Shown here: positions 50,519 through 60,255 of the stretch, piece after piece
Numbering within the stretch: the first letter of the stretch is position 1
How the letters are laid out: each line of letters opens with the position of its first letter
Origin: Rhizobium sp.
Lineage (GTDB): Bacteria; Pseudomonadota; Gammaproteobacteria; Burkholderiales; Thiobacillaceae
NCBI GenBank assembly: GCA_019459285.1
Contig: JAIBEL010000045.1
Span: forward strand, 58,149-122,148
Length of the DNA stretch: 64,000 bases
Reading direction: 5' to 3'
Made by a program: the position numbers and the translations under genes
Notes under the pieces: model-generated
Databases searched by the model: none
Told to the model about the DNA's origin: nothing
Seen by the model: only the letters and a program-made list of their open reading frames with translations

Positions 50519-50731
50519 CTATTTACCCATTGCCAGCCCACCCTCGAACCGTGTGCCGGGCTCGAATCCGAAGATCCGGTCAAGCTCGAGGTCCCGGATG
50601 AGCTGATCGACCGCCTCCTGCCCATGTTCGCGCTGCACCTCGGACAAGATCAGCTTGGCTGAATTGCCGTTGTAGAAGCCGCCGAAATCGGCCTGGACTT
50701 TCAATAGTTGCTTGGCGCGGTCGAGTGTCAT
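50519..50731 (-). CDS. Conserved small hypothetical protein
   Basis: 70 residues: MTLDRAKQLLKVQADFGGFY, NGNSAKLILSEVQREHGQEA, then VDQLIRDLELDRIFGFEPGT. It is mostly helical, with no signal or cysteines. The ATG at 50731 begins the compact part; a longer in-frame start at 50764 adds an unlikely Pro-rich leader. It lies between pfp and hppA on the same strand and is closed by a terminator. I know of no function. Confidence 0.72.
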   Translation of the reverse strand: MTLDRAKQLLKVQADFGGFYNGNSAKLILSEVQREHGQEAVDQLIRDLELDRIFGFEPGTRFEGGLAMGK

Positions 50732-50813
50732 GTTGGTGGGTGAGGGGTTAGGTGTGAGGCGCATACCGCGGCAACGCTGGCTTTGCTCCTCACCCCTCCC
50801 TCCTCACCGCCTA

Positions 50814-52070
50814 TCAGAGTTTGAACGTGGGCAGCTTCTTCGCCACCGCGATGTTCTTCAGCGTCACGTACACCGGCAGGCCATCCTTGTATTTCGGATA
50901 GTCCTCGCCCTGGATCAGCGGCGTCAGATAGCGCTTGCACTTGGGCGTGATGCCGAAGCCATCCTTGGTGATGAAGTCGCGCGGCATGAACTTCTCGACG
51001 TTGGCGACCTTGGACAGCGGCGCCATGCCGATCTTGTACTTGTAGGGCGAGTCGGACAGGCGATCGACCGTCGGCATCACCGAGTTGTGGCCCTTGATCG
51101 CGAGTTCGACGGCTTTCTGGCCGAGTTCATAGGCCTGCTTGACGTCGGTCTTGGAGGCGATGTGGCGTGCGGCACGCTGCAGGTAGTCGGCGACGGCCCA
51201 GTGGAACTTGTGGCCGAGCGCGTCCTTGATCATGTTGGCGACCACCGGGGCGGCGCCGCCCAGCTGGGCGTGGCCGAAGGCGTCGCGCGTGCCCTGCTCG
51301 GCGAGGAAGCGGCCGTCCGGATAGTGGCAGCCTTCGGAGACCACCACGGTGCAGTAGCCGTGTTCTTTCACCAGCTTGTCGACGCGGGCGAGGAACTTCT
51401 TCTGGTCGAATTCAATTTCGGGGAAGAGGATCACGACCGGAATGCCGTGGTCCTCGACCAGACCGCCGGCAGCGGCGATCCAGCCGGCGTGGCGACCCAT
51501 GACTTCGATCACGAACACCTTGGTCGAGGTCTTGGCCATCGAGCGCACGTCGTAGCTGGCTTCCAGCGTGGAGACGGCGATGTACTTGGCGACCGAGCCG
51601 AAGCCGGGGCAGCAGTCGGTGATGGGCAGGTCGTTGTCGACCGTCTTCGGCACATGGATAGCCTGGATCGGATAGCCCATCTGCTCGGACAGCTGGCTGA
51701 CCTTGAAGCAGGTGTCGGCCGAGTCGCCGCCGCCGTTGTAGAAGAAGTAGCCGATGTTGTGCGCCTTGAAGACTTCGATCAGGCGCTCGTATTCACGCTT
51801 GTTGGCTTCCAGCGACTTCAGCTTGAAGCGGCAGGAGCCGAACGCGCCCGACGGCGTGTTGCGCAGCGCGGCGATCGCGGTGGCGCTTTCCTTGGTGGTG
51901 TCGATCAGGTCTTCGGTCAGTGCCCCGATGATGCCATTGCGGCCGGCGTAGACCTTGCCGATCTTGTCCTTGTGCTTGCGCGCGGTTTCAATCACGCCGC
52001 AGGCCGACGCGTTGATGACCGCGGTGACGCCGCCGGACTGTGCGTAAAAGGCGTTCATTTTTTTCGCCAT
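50814..52070 (-). CDS. pfp: Pyrophosphate-dependent 6-phosphofructokinase
   Basis: 418 residues. It phosphorylates fructose 6-phosphate reversibly with PPi. Key positions are GGGDSADT (residues 113-120, Asp where ATP enzymes have Gly) and PKTVDND (141-147, Lys142), both diagnostic for PPi use. MGRHAGW binds the sugar phosphate, and GFGSVAKY is also present. GAGGAG lies upstream of the ATG. In autotrophs this enzyme can also act on sedoheptulose phosphates; that role here is inference. PPi pools would be shared with the HppA pump encoded next door. Confidence 0.96.
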   Translation of the reverse strand: MAKKMNAFYAQSGGVTAVINASACGVIETARKHKDKIGKVYAGRNGIIGALTEDLIDTTKESATAIAALRNTPSGAFGSCRFKLKSLEANKREYERLIEVFKAHNIGYFFYNGGGDSADTCFKVSQLSEQMGYPIQAIHVPKTVDNDLPITDCCPGFGSVAKYIAVSTLEASYDVRSMAKTSTKVFVIEVMGRHAGWIAAAGGLVEDHGIPVVILFPEIEFDQKKFLARVDKLVKEHGYCTVVVSEGCHYPDGRFLAEQGTRDAFGHAQLGGAAPVVANMIKDALGHKFHWAVADYLQRAARHIASKTDVKQAYELGQKAVELAIKGHNSVMPTVDRLSDSPYKYKIGMAPLSKVANVEKFMPRDFITKDGFGITPKCKRYLTPLIQGEDYPKYKDGLPVYVTLKNIAVAKKLPTFKL

Positions 52071-52114
52071 GATGGGTGCTTCTCCTCGTTATTTCTGGTG
52101 GTCATTTGCAAAAC

Positions 52115-52139
52115 AAAAAGCCAGCGCAAGGCTGGCTTT
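52115..52139 (-). terminator. Rho-independent terminator (minus strand) of the 52144 gene
   Basis: AAAGCCAGC (52117-52125) pairs with GCTGGCTTT (52131-52139), loop GCAAG. The minus strand then reads TTTTTGTTTTGC. It separates the 52144 gene from pfp. Confidence 0.85.
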
Positions 52140-52143
52140 GAAA

Positions 52144-52509
52144 TCAACTATTGCCGGACGCCTCGCCCTCGGCCAGGCGCTTCGCTTCTTCATCAGCCTG
52201 CATTTTCAGCAGCGTGGTGACGCAGTCGCCGATGTCGTCGTATTCCTCGCGCCCGGTACTGAAGCGGTCGCGGATACGATAGAAGAACATGCTGCGATAG
52301 CGCGAATCGCCCGTTTTCGACAACACGAAGTGGCAGCCGCGCTCGTTCCAGTAGAAACCCGGGCACAACGTCAGTTCGCGGTCGTCGATGTGCAGCCGGA
52401 TCTCGGTTTCGACATCCTGGATCACGACGTCGCGGCCATAACGCTCCTTCACCGCGCTGGAAACGATCCAGCGCTCGGTGTCGGTCATCGGATGAATCTG
52501 CTGCGGCAT
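52144..52509 (-). CDS. Conserved hypothetical cytoplasmic protein
   Basis: 121 residues: MPQQIHPMTDTERWIVSSAV, then KERYGRDVVIQDVETEIRLH, LCPGFYWNERGCHFVLSKTG, and a helical acidic tail (LLKMQADEEAKRLAEGEAS). There is no signal or membrane segment. It lies 36 bp downstream of adk on the same strand and has its own terminator. Codon use is like its neighbours. The function is unknown. Confidence 0.72.
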   Translation of the reverse strand: MPQQIHPMTDTERWIVSSAVKERYGRDVVIQDVETEIRLHIDDRELTLCPGFYWNERGCHFVLSKTGDSRYRSMFFYRIRDRFSTGREEYDDIGDCVTTLLKMQADEEAKRLAEGEASGNS

Positions 52510-52545
52510 CGGACGGTCGGCCTGTTCGGGTCAGCGTGGCCTCAA

Positions 52546-53226
<681 letters not shown>

Positions 53227-53301
53227 TCAAACCGCATTAGCCTAAGGCAAGCGCGGTTCGAGCAACACTTAAAAATTTTTATTGCGGGATTCAAGAGGCT
53301 G

Positions 53302-54093
53302 CTAGGCAGCCTGAAACAGGGCGCGCACCCGCGCCAGGTCTTCCGGCGTATCCACGCCCGGGGCGGGCGCGATCGGCGTCACGCCGAGGCTGATGCGGTG
53401 GCCGTGCCACAACACCCGCAATTGTTCGAGCATCTCGTAGCGTTCCAGCGGCGAACTGGCCAGGCTGGCGTAAGTGCGCAGGAAGCCGACGCGATAGGCA
53501 TACAGGCCGATGTGGCGCAGGGCGCCGAATTCGTGCGGCATCGGCTGCTGGGTGGCGCCAACTCTTTCTGAATTCGCTTGCAGCGCAGCGAATGCATCGC
53601 GCGGCCAGGGAATGGGCGCGCGGCTGAAATACAGCGCGTAGCCGGCCTCGTCGGCCACCACCTTGACGACGTTGGGATTGACGAAATCGGCATGGTCGTG
53701 GATCGGATGCGCCAGCGTGGCCATCACCGCATCGTCGTGCAGCACGAGCTGGCGCGCGGCTTCGCGGATCAAAGCCGGGTCGATCAGCGGCTCGTCGCCC
53801 TGTACGTTCACCACCAGCGTGCCGTCCGGCCATCCCAGGGTTTCGGCGACTTCCACCAGGCGCTCGGTACCGGACTGATGATCCGGCGATGTCATCAGGG
53901 CCTGGTGGCCGGCAGCTTCGACGGCCTGCCGCACCCGCACGTCGTCGGTGGCGACCACCACCGATTCGGCGCCTGCCTGCAGGGCGCGTTCCAGCACATG
54001 CAGCACCATGGGCCGCCCGCCGATGTCCGCCAGCGGCTTGCCCGGCAGGCGGCTCGACGCGTAACGGGCGGGGATGACGACGCGGAAATGCAC
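53302..54093 (-). CDS. kdsB: 3-deoxy-manno-octulosonate cytidylyltransferase
   Basis: 263 residues. It activates KDO as CMP-KDO for lipopolysaccharide. [20 protein letters not shown] (nucleotide-binding start), [42 protein letters not shown] and [20 protein letters not shown] are the family blocks. The frame starts with GTG at 54093, which fits the position of the conserved fold; an ATG at 54138 lies inside the trm112 gene. It lies 7 bp after trm112. Confidence 0.96.
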   Translation of the reverse strand: MHFRVVIPARYASSRLPGKPLADIGGRPMVLHVLERALQAGAESVVVATDDVRVRQAVEAAGHQALMTSPDHQSGTERLVEVAETLGWPDGTLVVNVQGDEPLIDPALIREAARQLVLHDDAVMATLAHPIHDHADFVNPNVVKVVADEAGYALYFSRAPIPWPRDAFAALQANSERVGATQQPMPHEFGALRHIGLYAYRVGFLRTYASLASSPLERYEMLEQLRVLWHGHRISLGVTPIAPAPGVDTPEDLARVRALFQAA

Positions 54094-54100
54094 GCCAGCC

Positions 54101-54289
54101 TCAAGCCTTGCCGTGGATTTCGTCGGGCGACAGTGCACGCGCCTCTTCCGGCAGCATCACCGGAATGTCGTCGCGGATGGGATAGGCCAGGCGGCAGGCG
54201 CGGCACACCAGTTCGCTCGCCGGTTTTTTCCAGTCGAGCGGGCCTTTGCAGACCGGGCAGACGAGAATTTCAAGAAGCTTTGGGTTCAT
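54101..54289 (-). CDS. Trm112-family zinc-binding protein (YcaR)
   Basis: 62 residues: [49 protein letters not shown]. Two CxxC pairs form the zinc ribbon typical of YcaR/Trm112, a small protein that stabilises methyltransferases in other organisms and in bacteria is conserved between lpxK and kdsB. Its start lies inside the end of the diguanylate cyclase gene (20-bp overlap). Confidence 0.93.
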   Translation of the reverse strand: MNPKLLEILVCPVCKGPLDWKKPASELVCRACRLAYPIRDDIPVMLPEEARALSPDEIHGKA

Positions 54290-55385
54290 CGATCAGTATC
54301 CTGTTGAATGGGGACAAAGCAGACGGCTCGGGCTGCTTCGGCTTGCTTTGGTAGAGATGGATGTCGGCGACCGACAGCAAGGTCATCAGGTCGTGGCCGT
54401 CGCGCGGAGCATGGCTGACGCCCAGGCTCACCGCCATCGGCAAGCCGTTGCTGGCGCTCCAGGCTTCAGTACGGGCCTCGATGCGCTCGAAAATCTGGTG
54501 GATAGCGGCCTCGTCGCGCTGCGGCAGGAGCGCGACGAACTCGTCGCCTCCCCAGCGTCCGCACACGCCCATTTCGGCCGACTCGTTGAATATCTGCGCA
54601 AATTCAGCCAGCACGCGGTCGCCCACGCCATGACCATAGCGGTCGTTGACGGCCTTGAACTGGTTCAGGTCGGCAAATAGCACCGTGGCCGGCGTACCTG
54701 TATTCGTCTTGTCGAAAATGGTGTCTGCCGCGGCCAGCAGGCCGTGCCGGTTGAGCAGTCCGGTCAGCGTGTCGAAGCGGCTGCGGTAATCGAGCTGGCG
54801 GCGCTGCGCCTCGATGTGCCCCATCAGGATGTAGGCATACAGGGCCAGGGTGACCCAGAACACGCCGAAGAACACGTCGCCCGCATTGACCTCGAACCCG
54901 CCCACGCGATACCGGAGGGCAAAGGCGATTGCCATGCCGAGGAAGGCGCCGCCCAGCACTTCGGCGAACAGCCGCATGCCGTAACGCATGCCGTTGCCCA
55001 GCAGCACCATCAGAAAGGCCAGCGCGGAAGGCGGAATCGGATTGGGATCGTGGATCACGCACAGGGTGACGATGATCAGGTCGGCGCTCATGGCGCTGCG
55101 GATCTTCAGCAGCGTGACGCCTTGCAGCGCCTGCCGGAAGAACCAGCTGTTGATGAAGAAATAAACGCCCAGGGCAACCAGTACCTGCTCGATGCTGAAC
55201 AGTACCGGGTGAACGCTTTCCAGCGTGGAGAAATAGATGACCGCCAGCGAGAAAAACAGGTAGCGGGTGAAAAACTGGGTGACGATTTCGGAACGGTCGG
55301 GCACCCAGAAGCCGGCGTCATCGCTTTCGGCTTCCCAATGGCAGGGATGGCGGCGATCGCTCCAGTCCGAACTTTTCATGCCCAT
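54270..55385 (-). CDS. Membrane diguanylate cyclase (GGDEF)
   Basis: About 371 residues. Six hydrophobic segments (first near [16 protein letters not shown], last near [20 protein letters not shown]) lead to a GGDEF domain: [53 protein letters not shown]. The active-site signature is intact. The RxxD inhibitory site is absent (the preceding stretch is [15 protein letters not shown]), so product inhibition may be weak. The start is ATG 55385 behind AGGGAGGG; 55379 is an alternative. It is placed between lpxK and trm112 and overlaps the latter, so it is translationally tied to the lipid A/KDO operon. Confidence 0.92.
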   Translation of the reverse strand: MGMKSSDWSDRRHPCHWEAESDDAGFWVPDRSEIVTQFFTRYLFFSLAVIYFSTLESVHPVLFSIEQVLVALGVYFFINSWFFRQALQGVTLLKIRSAMSADLIIVTLCVIHDPNPIPPSALAFLMVLLGNGMRYGMRLFAEVLGGAFLGMAIAFALRYRVGGFEVNAGDVFFGVFWVTLALYAYILMGHIEAQRRQLDYRSRFDTLTGLLNRHGLLAAADTIFDKTNTGTPATVLFADLNQFKAVNDRYGHGVGDRVLAEFAQIFNESAEMGVCGRWGGDEFVALLPQRDEAAIHQIFERIEARTEAWSASNGLPMAVSLGVSHAPRDGHDLMTLLSVADIHLYQSKPKQPEPSALSPFNRILIDEPKAS

Positions 55386-55424
55386 ACATCCCTCCCTCAG
55401 ATGCGCACGCACGGGCGAGCGCAA

Positions 55425-56414
55425 TTATTGTTTGAGGCGTGCGCCCAGCCAGCGAACAAATCCATTTTCCAGGGTGACCTCCAGCTCCACCGCCCACCAG
55501 TCCGGCCCTGCGAATTCCCGGCATTTTACCGCGTCTTTTTCGGTCATCAGCACCGCCCCGCCCACGGGCAGGTCCGTTGGTCGGAAAACGTGGTGATCGG
55601 GGAAGGCTTGCGGGCGATAGTGCAGGCCGTGTCGGTCGAGCATGGCGAAGAATCCCTGCGGCCGGCCAATCCCGGTCGCGGCAAGCCAGTCGTGCGGCGG
55701 CAGGTCGCGCAGCGCCAGCTTTTCCTGCGGGGCGCACAACCGATAGGCGTGTCCCGCACTGTAGTCGGCCCGCCAGCCTGTGACCGAGCGATACATACGC
55801 GGCTCGGCGGTACCTCGTACCACCTGGACGATCGCGTCGACGCTGGCCAGCCGGGCGGCGGGTTCGCGCAGCGGGCCCGCCGGCAACAGCCAGCCGTTGC
55901 CCAGCCCGGTCGTCGCATCGATGACGGCCAGTTCGATGTCGCGACGGAGGCGGTAATGCTGCAGGCCGTCGTCGGACACGATCACGTCCACGTCCGGATG
56001 ATATTCAAGCAGCGTGCGCGCCGCCGCCACCCGGTCGCGTCCGACCACGACCGGCGCGTCCGTCTTGAGCCGGATCAGCACGGGTTCGTCGCCCACCTGC
56101 GCCGGCGGGCTGTCGGCCTGCACCTCGACGCAGCCGCGCGCCGTTCCGCCATAGCCGCGGCTGATGACTCCTGGACGATAGCCCTGGCTGCGCAGCCAGT
56201 TCACCAGCCAGATCACCAGCGGGGTCTTGCCGCTGCCGCCGGCGGTGATGTTGCCGACCACGATCACCGGCACACCGACCGATACCGCATGCAGCCAGCC
56301 GCGCCGATACGCCAGGCGCCGCCATCCGGACACGACGGCGAACAGCATGGCGAGCGGCAGGAGCAGCACGGCAAGCACGCCCGTGCGTGCCCAGACATGC
56401 TGTAGAGAGGACAT
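55425..56414 (-). CDS. lpxK: Tetraacyldisaccharide 4'-kinase
   Basis: 329 residues. It phosphorylates the 4' position of the lipid A disaccharide at the inner membrane. An N-terminal membrane helix (VLAVLLLPLAMLFAVVSGW) is followed by a P-loop VVVGNITAGGSGKTPLVIWL, GVISRGYGG and DVIVSDDGLQHYRLRRDIEL (the DDGLQH catalytic motif). Length matches E. coli LpxK (328). It follows exbD by 8 bp. Confidence 0.97.
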   Translation of the reverse strand: MSSLQHVWARTGVLAVLLLPLAMLFAVVSGWRRLAYRRGWLHAVSVGVPVIVVGNITAGGSGKTPLVIWLVNWLRSQGYRPGVISRGYGGTARGCVEVQADSPPAQVGDEPVLIRLKTDAPVVVGRDRVAAARTLLEYHPDVDVIVSDDGLQHYRLRRDIELAVIDATTGLGNGWLLPAGPLREPAARLASVDAIVQVVRGTAEPRMYRSVTGWRADYSAGHAYRLCAPQEKLALRDLPPHDWLAATGIGRPQGFFAMLDRHGLHYRPQAFPDHHVFRPTDLPVGGAVLMTEKDAVKCREFAGPDWWAVELEVTLENGFVRWLGARLKQ

Positions 56415-56422
56415 GGACCCGC

Positions 56423-56839
56423 TTAGGGGTTGGTTTGCGTGGCGAAGGTAATGCGGGTCAGGCCCTCGCGGCGCGCCGCTTCCATCACGTTCACCACGGA
56501 TTGATGAGTGGCCCGCGCATCGGCGTTGATCACCACGACCGGCTCGTTCTCGTTGGCGGCGGCTTTCTTCAGTGCGGTAGCCAGGCCATCGATCGACGCA
56601 TCGCCCACGACCGTGCTGTCGATCTCGTAGCGGCCGTCTTCGGAGACGGCCACCTCGATCTGTTTGGGCGGGTTGGGCGTCTGGGCAGCGCTGCTGGTCG
56701 GCAGGTTGATCTTGAGTTCGGCGAAACGCGCGTAGGTCGTGGTCACCGCAAGAAAGATCACGATGACGAGCAGGATGTCGATGAACGGAATCAGGTTGAT
56801 TTCCGGGTAGTCCTCGCGGCGGCCTTTTCTGAAATCCAT
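56423..56839 (-). CDS. exbD: Biopolymer transport protein ExbD/TolR
   Basis: 138 residues: one transmembrane helix (INLIPFIDILLVIVIFLAVT) carrying the proton-path Asp in PFIDILL, and a periplasmic domain (KINLPTSSAAQTPNPPKQIE, then VVINADARATHQSVVNVMEA). With ExbB it converts the proton gradient into force for outer-membrane transport. It lies 8 bp after exbB. It is the usual partner of lpxK in betaproteobacteria. Confidence 0.95.
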   Translation of the reverse strand: MDFRKGRREDYPEINLIPFIDILLVIVIFLAVTTTYARFAELKINLPTSSAAQTPNPPKQIEVAVSEDGRYEIDSTVVGDASIDGLATALKKAAANENEPVVVINADARATHQSVVNVMEAARREGLTRITFATQTNP

Positions 56840-56847
56840 AGCTGCAT

Positions 56848-57453
56848 TTACTTCCGGTCGCCGTGGACGATTTCCACCAGCTTGATCGCCTGCTGCTCCA
56901 TGTCGACCACCAGCGATTCCACCTTGGCCCGGAAGTAGCGATAGAAAATCATCGCCGGGATCGCCACGATCAGGCCGAACGCGGTGTTGTAGAGCGCGAT
57001 CGAAATGCCGTGCGCCAGCTGCCCGGGATTGGTGCCGCCGCCGGTCTGCGCGCCGAAGATCTCGATCATGCCGATCACCGTGCCGAGCAGACCGAGCAGC
57101 GGCGCCATGCTGGCGACGGTACCAAGCGAGGTCAGGAAGCGATCGAGTTCATGGGTCACGGCACGGCCGGATTCCTCGATGGACTCCTTCATGATCTCGC
57201 GTGAGTTGTGGGCGTTCTTCAGCGCGGTGGCGAAGATCCGTCCCAGCGGCGAGCCATCGGCCAGATGCGTGACCAGTTCCTGCGTCACGCCGCGTTCCTG
57301 ATAAATCTTGATCGTTTCCAGCAGCAGGCCCGCAGGGGCGACTTCCTGGCTGCGCAAGCTGTAAGCACGTTCGATGATGATGGCCACGGCAAGAACCGAC
57401 GCCAATATCAACGGCCAGACCGGCCAACCGGCCGCCTCGATGATGGCAAGCAC
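56848..57453 (-). CDS. exbB: MotA/TolQ/ExbB proton channel protein
   Basis: About 201 residues, three membrane helices: WPVWPLILASVLAVAIIIER, GTVASMAPLLGLLGTVIGMI (the pore helix with conserved Thr), and AFGLIVAIPAMIFYRYFRAK. It energises TonB-type transport with ExbD. The start is taken as GTG 57453, nine bases after GTGGAG, beginning VLAIIEAAGW. The frame can be extended to TTG 57516, but that adds a basic leader with no ribosome site. Confidence 0.93.
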   Translation of the reverse strand: MLAIIEAAGWPVWPLILASVLAVAIIIERAYSLRSQEVAPAGLLLETIKIYQERGVTQELVTHLADGSPLGRIFATALKNAHNSREIMKESIEESGRAVTHELDRFLTSLGTVASMAPLLGLLGTVIGMIEIFGAQTGGGTNPGQLAHGISIALYNTAFGLIVAIPAMIFYRYFRAKVESLVVDMEQQAIKLVEIVHGDRK

Positions 57454-57791
57454 TGAATACCACTCCACAATAAAACAACCAGGCGAAATGTAGCGCTCAC
57501 GCGCGGGTTTCGGCAAGCACCAATTTTAGACCGGTCGCATTTTTCGGTCGGGCCGGAGTTCTCCACAATTGATGTGGATAAGTCTGTGAAGAACGCCCTG
57601 CCGGATTCCCTAAGCGCCTGCCCACAAAGGGAAAAGTGGTTTGGCCCAAAAAGTAGACAATGGCCTTATCCTTTTAATATCAAGCAGTTACAAAAAGATA
57701 ACTATCGTCAATAGGGTTATCCAATTTTTTTTATGAGCGTTTGATGACTGTGCATGAACCGTGCCGAGACGAACCCGTTATCCTGCACGCC
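57454..57791. other. Divergent promoter region of exbB and xseA, with DnaA-box-like sites
   Basis: A 338-bp segment. It carries TGTGGATAA (57573-57581, reverse of the consensus DnaA box TTATCCACA), part of CTCCACA-ATTGA-TGTGGAT, plus looser TTATCCTTT (57666) and TTATCCAAT (57717). The part from 57650 to 57735 is A/T rich. It is too small and gene-poor to be called an origin. DnaA control of one promoter is a possibility. Confidence 0.4.
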
Positions 57792-59147
57792 ATGGATTTC
57801 CCGGATGACTTTCCCGACAGTGCGCCCCCCCTGCCTGTGCTCACCGTCAGCGAGCTCAATCGCATGGCGCGCCGCGCGCTGGAGTCGCAACTCCCGCTGC
57901 TCTGGGTGGAAGGCGAAGTCTCCAACTTCACCCGTGCCGCCTCCGGCCACTGGTACTTTTCGCTCAAGGATGCCACCGCGCAGGTGCGCTGCGTGATGTT
58001 CCGCGGGCGCAACCAGTTTGCCGATTTCACCCCGGCCAACGGCGACCACGTCGAGATCCGCGCCCTGCCCTCGCTGTACGAAGCGCGCGGCGAGTTCCAG
58101 CTGGGCGCCGAAGCGATCCGCCGCGCCGGTGCCGGGCGGCTGTACGAAGCCTTCCTCAAGCTGAAGGCCAAGCTGGACGCCGAAGGCCTGTTCGACCCGA
58201 TGAAGAAGCGCGCCCTGCCGCGCTTTCCGCGCGTCCTCGGCATCGTCACCACGCCGCAGGCGGCCGCGCTGCACGACGTGCTGACTGCGCTGGCGCGCCG
58301 CATGCCGGGCCTGCCGGTGATCCTCTACCCCACCCCGGTGCAGGGCACGGGCGCCGGCGCGCAGATCGCCGCGGCGATCCGCACCGCCGGCGCGCGCGCC
58401 GAGTGCGACGTGCTGCTGGTATGTCGCGGCGGCGGTTCGCTGGAAGACTTGTGGGCGTTCAACGACGAGGCGGTGGCCCGCGCGATCGCGGCGAGCCCGA
58501 TGCCGGTGGTCTCCGGGGTCGGCCACGAAACCGATTTCAGCCTGGCCGACTTTGCCGCCGACCTGCGCGCGCCGACGCCGACGGCGGCGGCCGAGCTCGC
58601 CAGCCCGGTGCGCGCCGAACTGCTGCAGCAACTGGGCCATCTGGCCCGCCAGCTCCATCACCACCATGCGCGCAGGCAACACAGCGAGATGCAACGGCTG
58701 GATTACCTGGCGCGGCGGCTGGTCCACCCGGCCGAGCAGCTACGCCGCCGCCAGACCGAATTGAACCAGCTGGCGCAGCGTCTCCACCACGCCAGCGGCA
58801 CGCGCCTGACGCGCGAACAATTGCGCATCGCGCGCCTGAGTCAGCGGCTGGTGACGCCGCGTCACGTCATCCAGCGCGAACAGCAGCGCCTGGGCACGCT
58901 GGATCTGCGCGCGCAACGCGCAGTTCGGGGCGGTTTCGGGCAGCACCGGCTCAATCTGGCACGGCTGGCCAGCAGCCTCGCCCACCTCAACCCCGAAGGC
59001 GTGCTGGCGCGTGGCTACAGCATCGTCCAGCGGGAAAACGGCAGCGTGGTACAGGATGCCACGATGCTCGATGCCGGCGAGAAAATCGGCATCCGCCTGC
59101 ACCGCGGGCAGGTTCGCGCCACGGTCGACTCCACCCGCAAGGATTGA
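57792..59147 (+). CDS. xseA: Exodeoxyribonuclease VII large subunit
   Basis: About 451 residues. The N-terminal OB-fold is [20 protein letters not shown], then [20 protein letters not shown]. The catalytic core shows [40 protein letters not shown] and [21 protein letters not shown] long coiled coil follows, then [20 protein letters not shown] at the end. With XseB it degrades single-stranded DNA to short oligomers. The start is uncertain: ATG 57792 sits just before the conserved part, and ATG 57744 is also possible. Confidence 0.95.
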   Translation: MDFPDDFPDSAPPLPVLTVSELNRMARRALESQLPLLWVEGEVSNFTRAASGHWYFSLKDATAQVRCVMFRGRNQFADFTPANGDHVEIRALPSLYEARGEFQLGAEAIRRAGAGRLYEAFLKLKAKLDAEGLFDPMKKRALPRFPRVLGIVTTPQAAALHDVLTALARRMPGLPVILYPTPVQGTGAGAQIAAAIRTAGARAECDVLLVCRGGGSLEDLWAFNDEAVARAIAASPMPVVSGVGHETDFSLADFAADLRAPTPTAAAELASPVRAELLQQLGHLARQLHHHHARRQHSEMQRLDYLARRLVHPAEQLRRRQTELNQLAQRLHHASGTRLTREQLRIARLSQRLVTPRHVIQREQQRLGTLDLRAQRAVRGGFGQHRLNLARLASSLAHLNPEGVLARGYSIVQRENGSVVQDATMLDAGEKIGIRLHRGQVRATVDSTRKD

Positions 59148-59157
59148 GGCCGGCCGC

Positions 59158-60099
59158 TTACGGCCTTAAATGACGGGCCACGAGGTCCGTTGCCTGCGCG
59201 TCCAGATCGTCCGCCAGACAATCCAGCTCCACCGCGCCAGGCCACGAGCGCAGCCAGGTCAGCTGCCGCTTGGCGAGCTGGCGGGTGGCGGCGATGCCCT
59301 GCTCGCGCAGGCCCTTCAGATCGATGTCGCCGTCGAGATAGGCCCAGGCCTGGCGGTAGCCGACCGCACGCATGGACGGCAGATCGGCATTGAGCACGTA
59401 ACGGCGGCGCAGGCTTTCCACTTCGTCGATCAGGCCTTCGGCGAGCATGGCATCGAAGCGCGTGGCGATGCGCTGGTGCAGCACCACGCGGTGGGATGGA
59501 ATCAGGGCCAGTTGCAAGACGCGATACGGCAGTTCGGATTGCACACGGTCGAGCAGCGCCGACATCGGGGTGCCGGTGAGCCGGAAAATCTCCAGCGCGC
59601 GGCCGATGCGCTGCGAATCGTTCGGCGCCAGCCGCGCGGCGGTCGCCGGATCGACCGTAGCCAGCTCGGCGTGCAGCGCCGGCCAGCCGCGCGCGGCCGC
59701 CTCCCCCTCCAGCTCCTTGCGCAGCGCCGCATCGGCGCGCGGCAAGTCGTCCAGCCCCTGCAACAGCGCGCGAAAGTACAGCATGGTGCCGCCGACCAGC
59801 AGCGGCACCCTGCCGCGCGCGGCGATGTCGGCCATCAGCCGCCGCGCGTCGTCGCAAAACGCTGCGGCGGAATACGTCTCGGTGGGGTCGCGGATATCGA
59901 GCAGATGGTGCGGCGCGCGGGCGAGCGTGGCGGCATCGGGCTTGGCGGTGCCGATAGCCATGTCGCGATACACCAGCGCCGAATCGACGCTGATGATCTC
60001 GACCGGAAAACGCTCGACCAGGCCAACTGCCAGCGCAGTCTTGCCCGAGGCGGTCGGACCCATGAGAAAAATGGCGGGCGGATGGCTGGATACAGGCAT
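59158..60099 (-). CDS. miaA: tRNA dimethylallyltransferase
   Basis: 313 residues. It adds the isopentenyl group to A37 of UNN-decoding tRNAs. P-loop [20 protein letters not shown], then [59 protein letters not shown] and [16 protein letters not shown]. Length fits E. coli MiaA (316). It is convergent with xseA, with 10 bp between the stops. Confidence 0.97.
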   Translation of the reverse strand: MPVSSHPPAIFLMGPTASGKTALAVGLVERFPVEIISVDSALVYRDMAIGTAKPDAATLARAPHHLLDIRDPTETYSAAAFCDDARRLMADIAARGRVPLLVGGTMLYFRALLQGLDDLPRADAALRKELEGEAAARGWPALHAELATVDPATAARLAPNDSQRIGRALEIFRLTGTPMSALLDRVQSELPYRVLQLALIPSHRVVLHQRIATRFDAMLAEGLIDEVESLRRRYVLNADLPSMRAVGYRQAWAYLDGDIDLKGLREQGIAATRQLAKRQLTWLRSWPGAVELDCLADDLDAQATDLVARHLRP

Positions 60100-60255
60100 G
60101 GAGGGCGATTATCCCCCAGCTTGCCGTCGCGGCCGGTTCCCGTGTATGCGGAAAGCCCCATGGAGCGCAGCCATTTAAGGTCTAGAGTGAGAGACGGCAG
60201 GCAGAATGCCTGCCTGAAATCCGATGCGCTTATCCAATCCGGAGGGCCGTAGTCC

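Noticed and set aside
48538-50601. Plus-strand open frame opposite hppA
   Set aside because: Low-complexity His/Arg/Gln-rich antisense shadow of a highly conserved membrane protein gene.
57454-57791. Chromosomal replication origin
   Set aside because: Only one consensus DnaA box and no dnaA, dnaN, gidA or parAB genes nearby.
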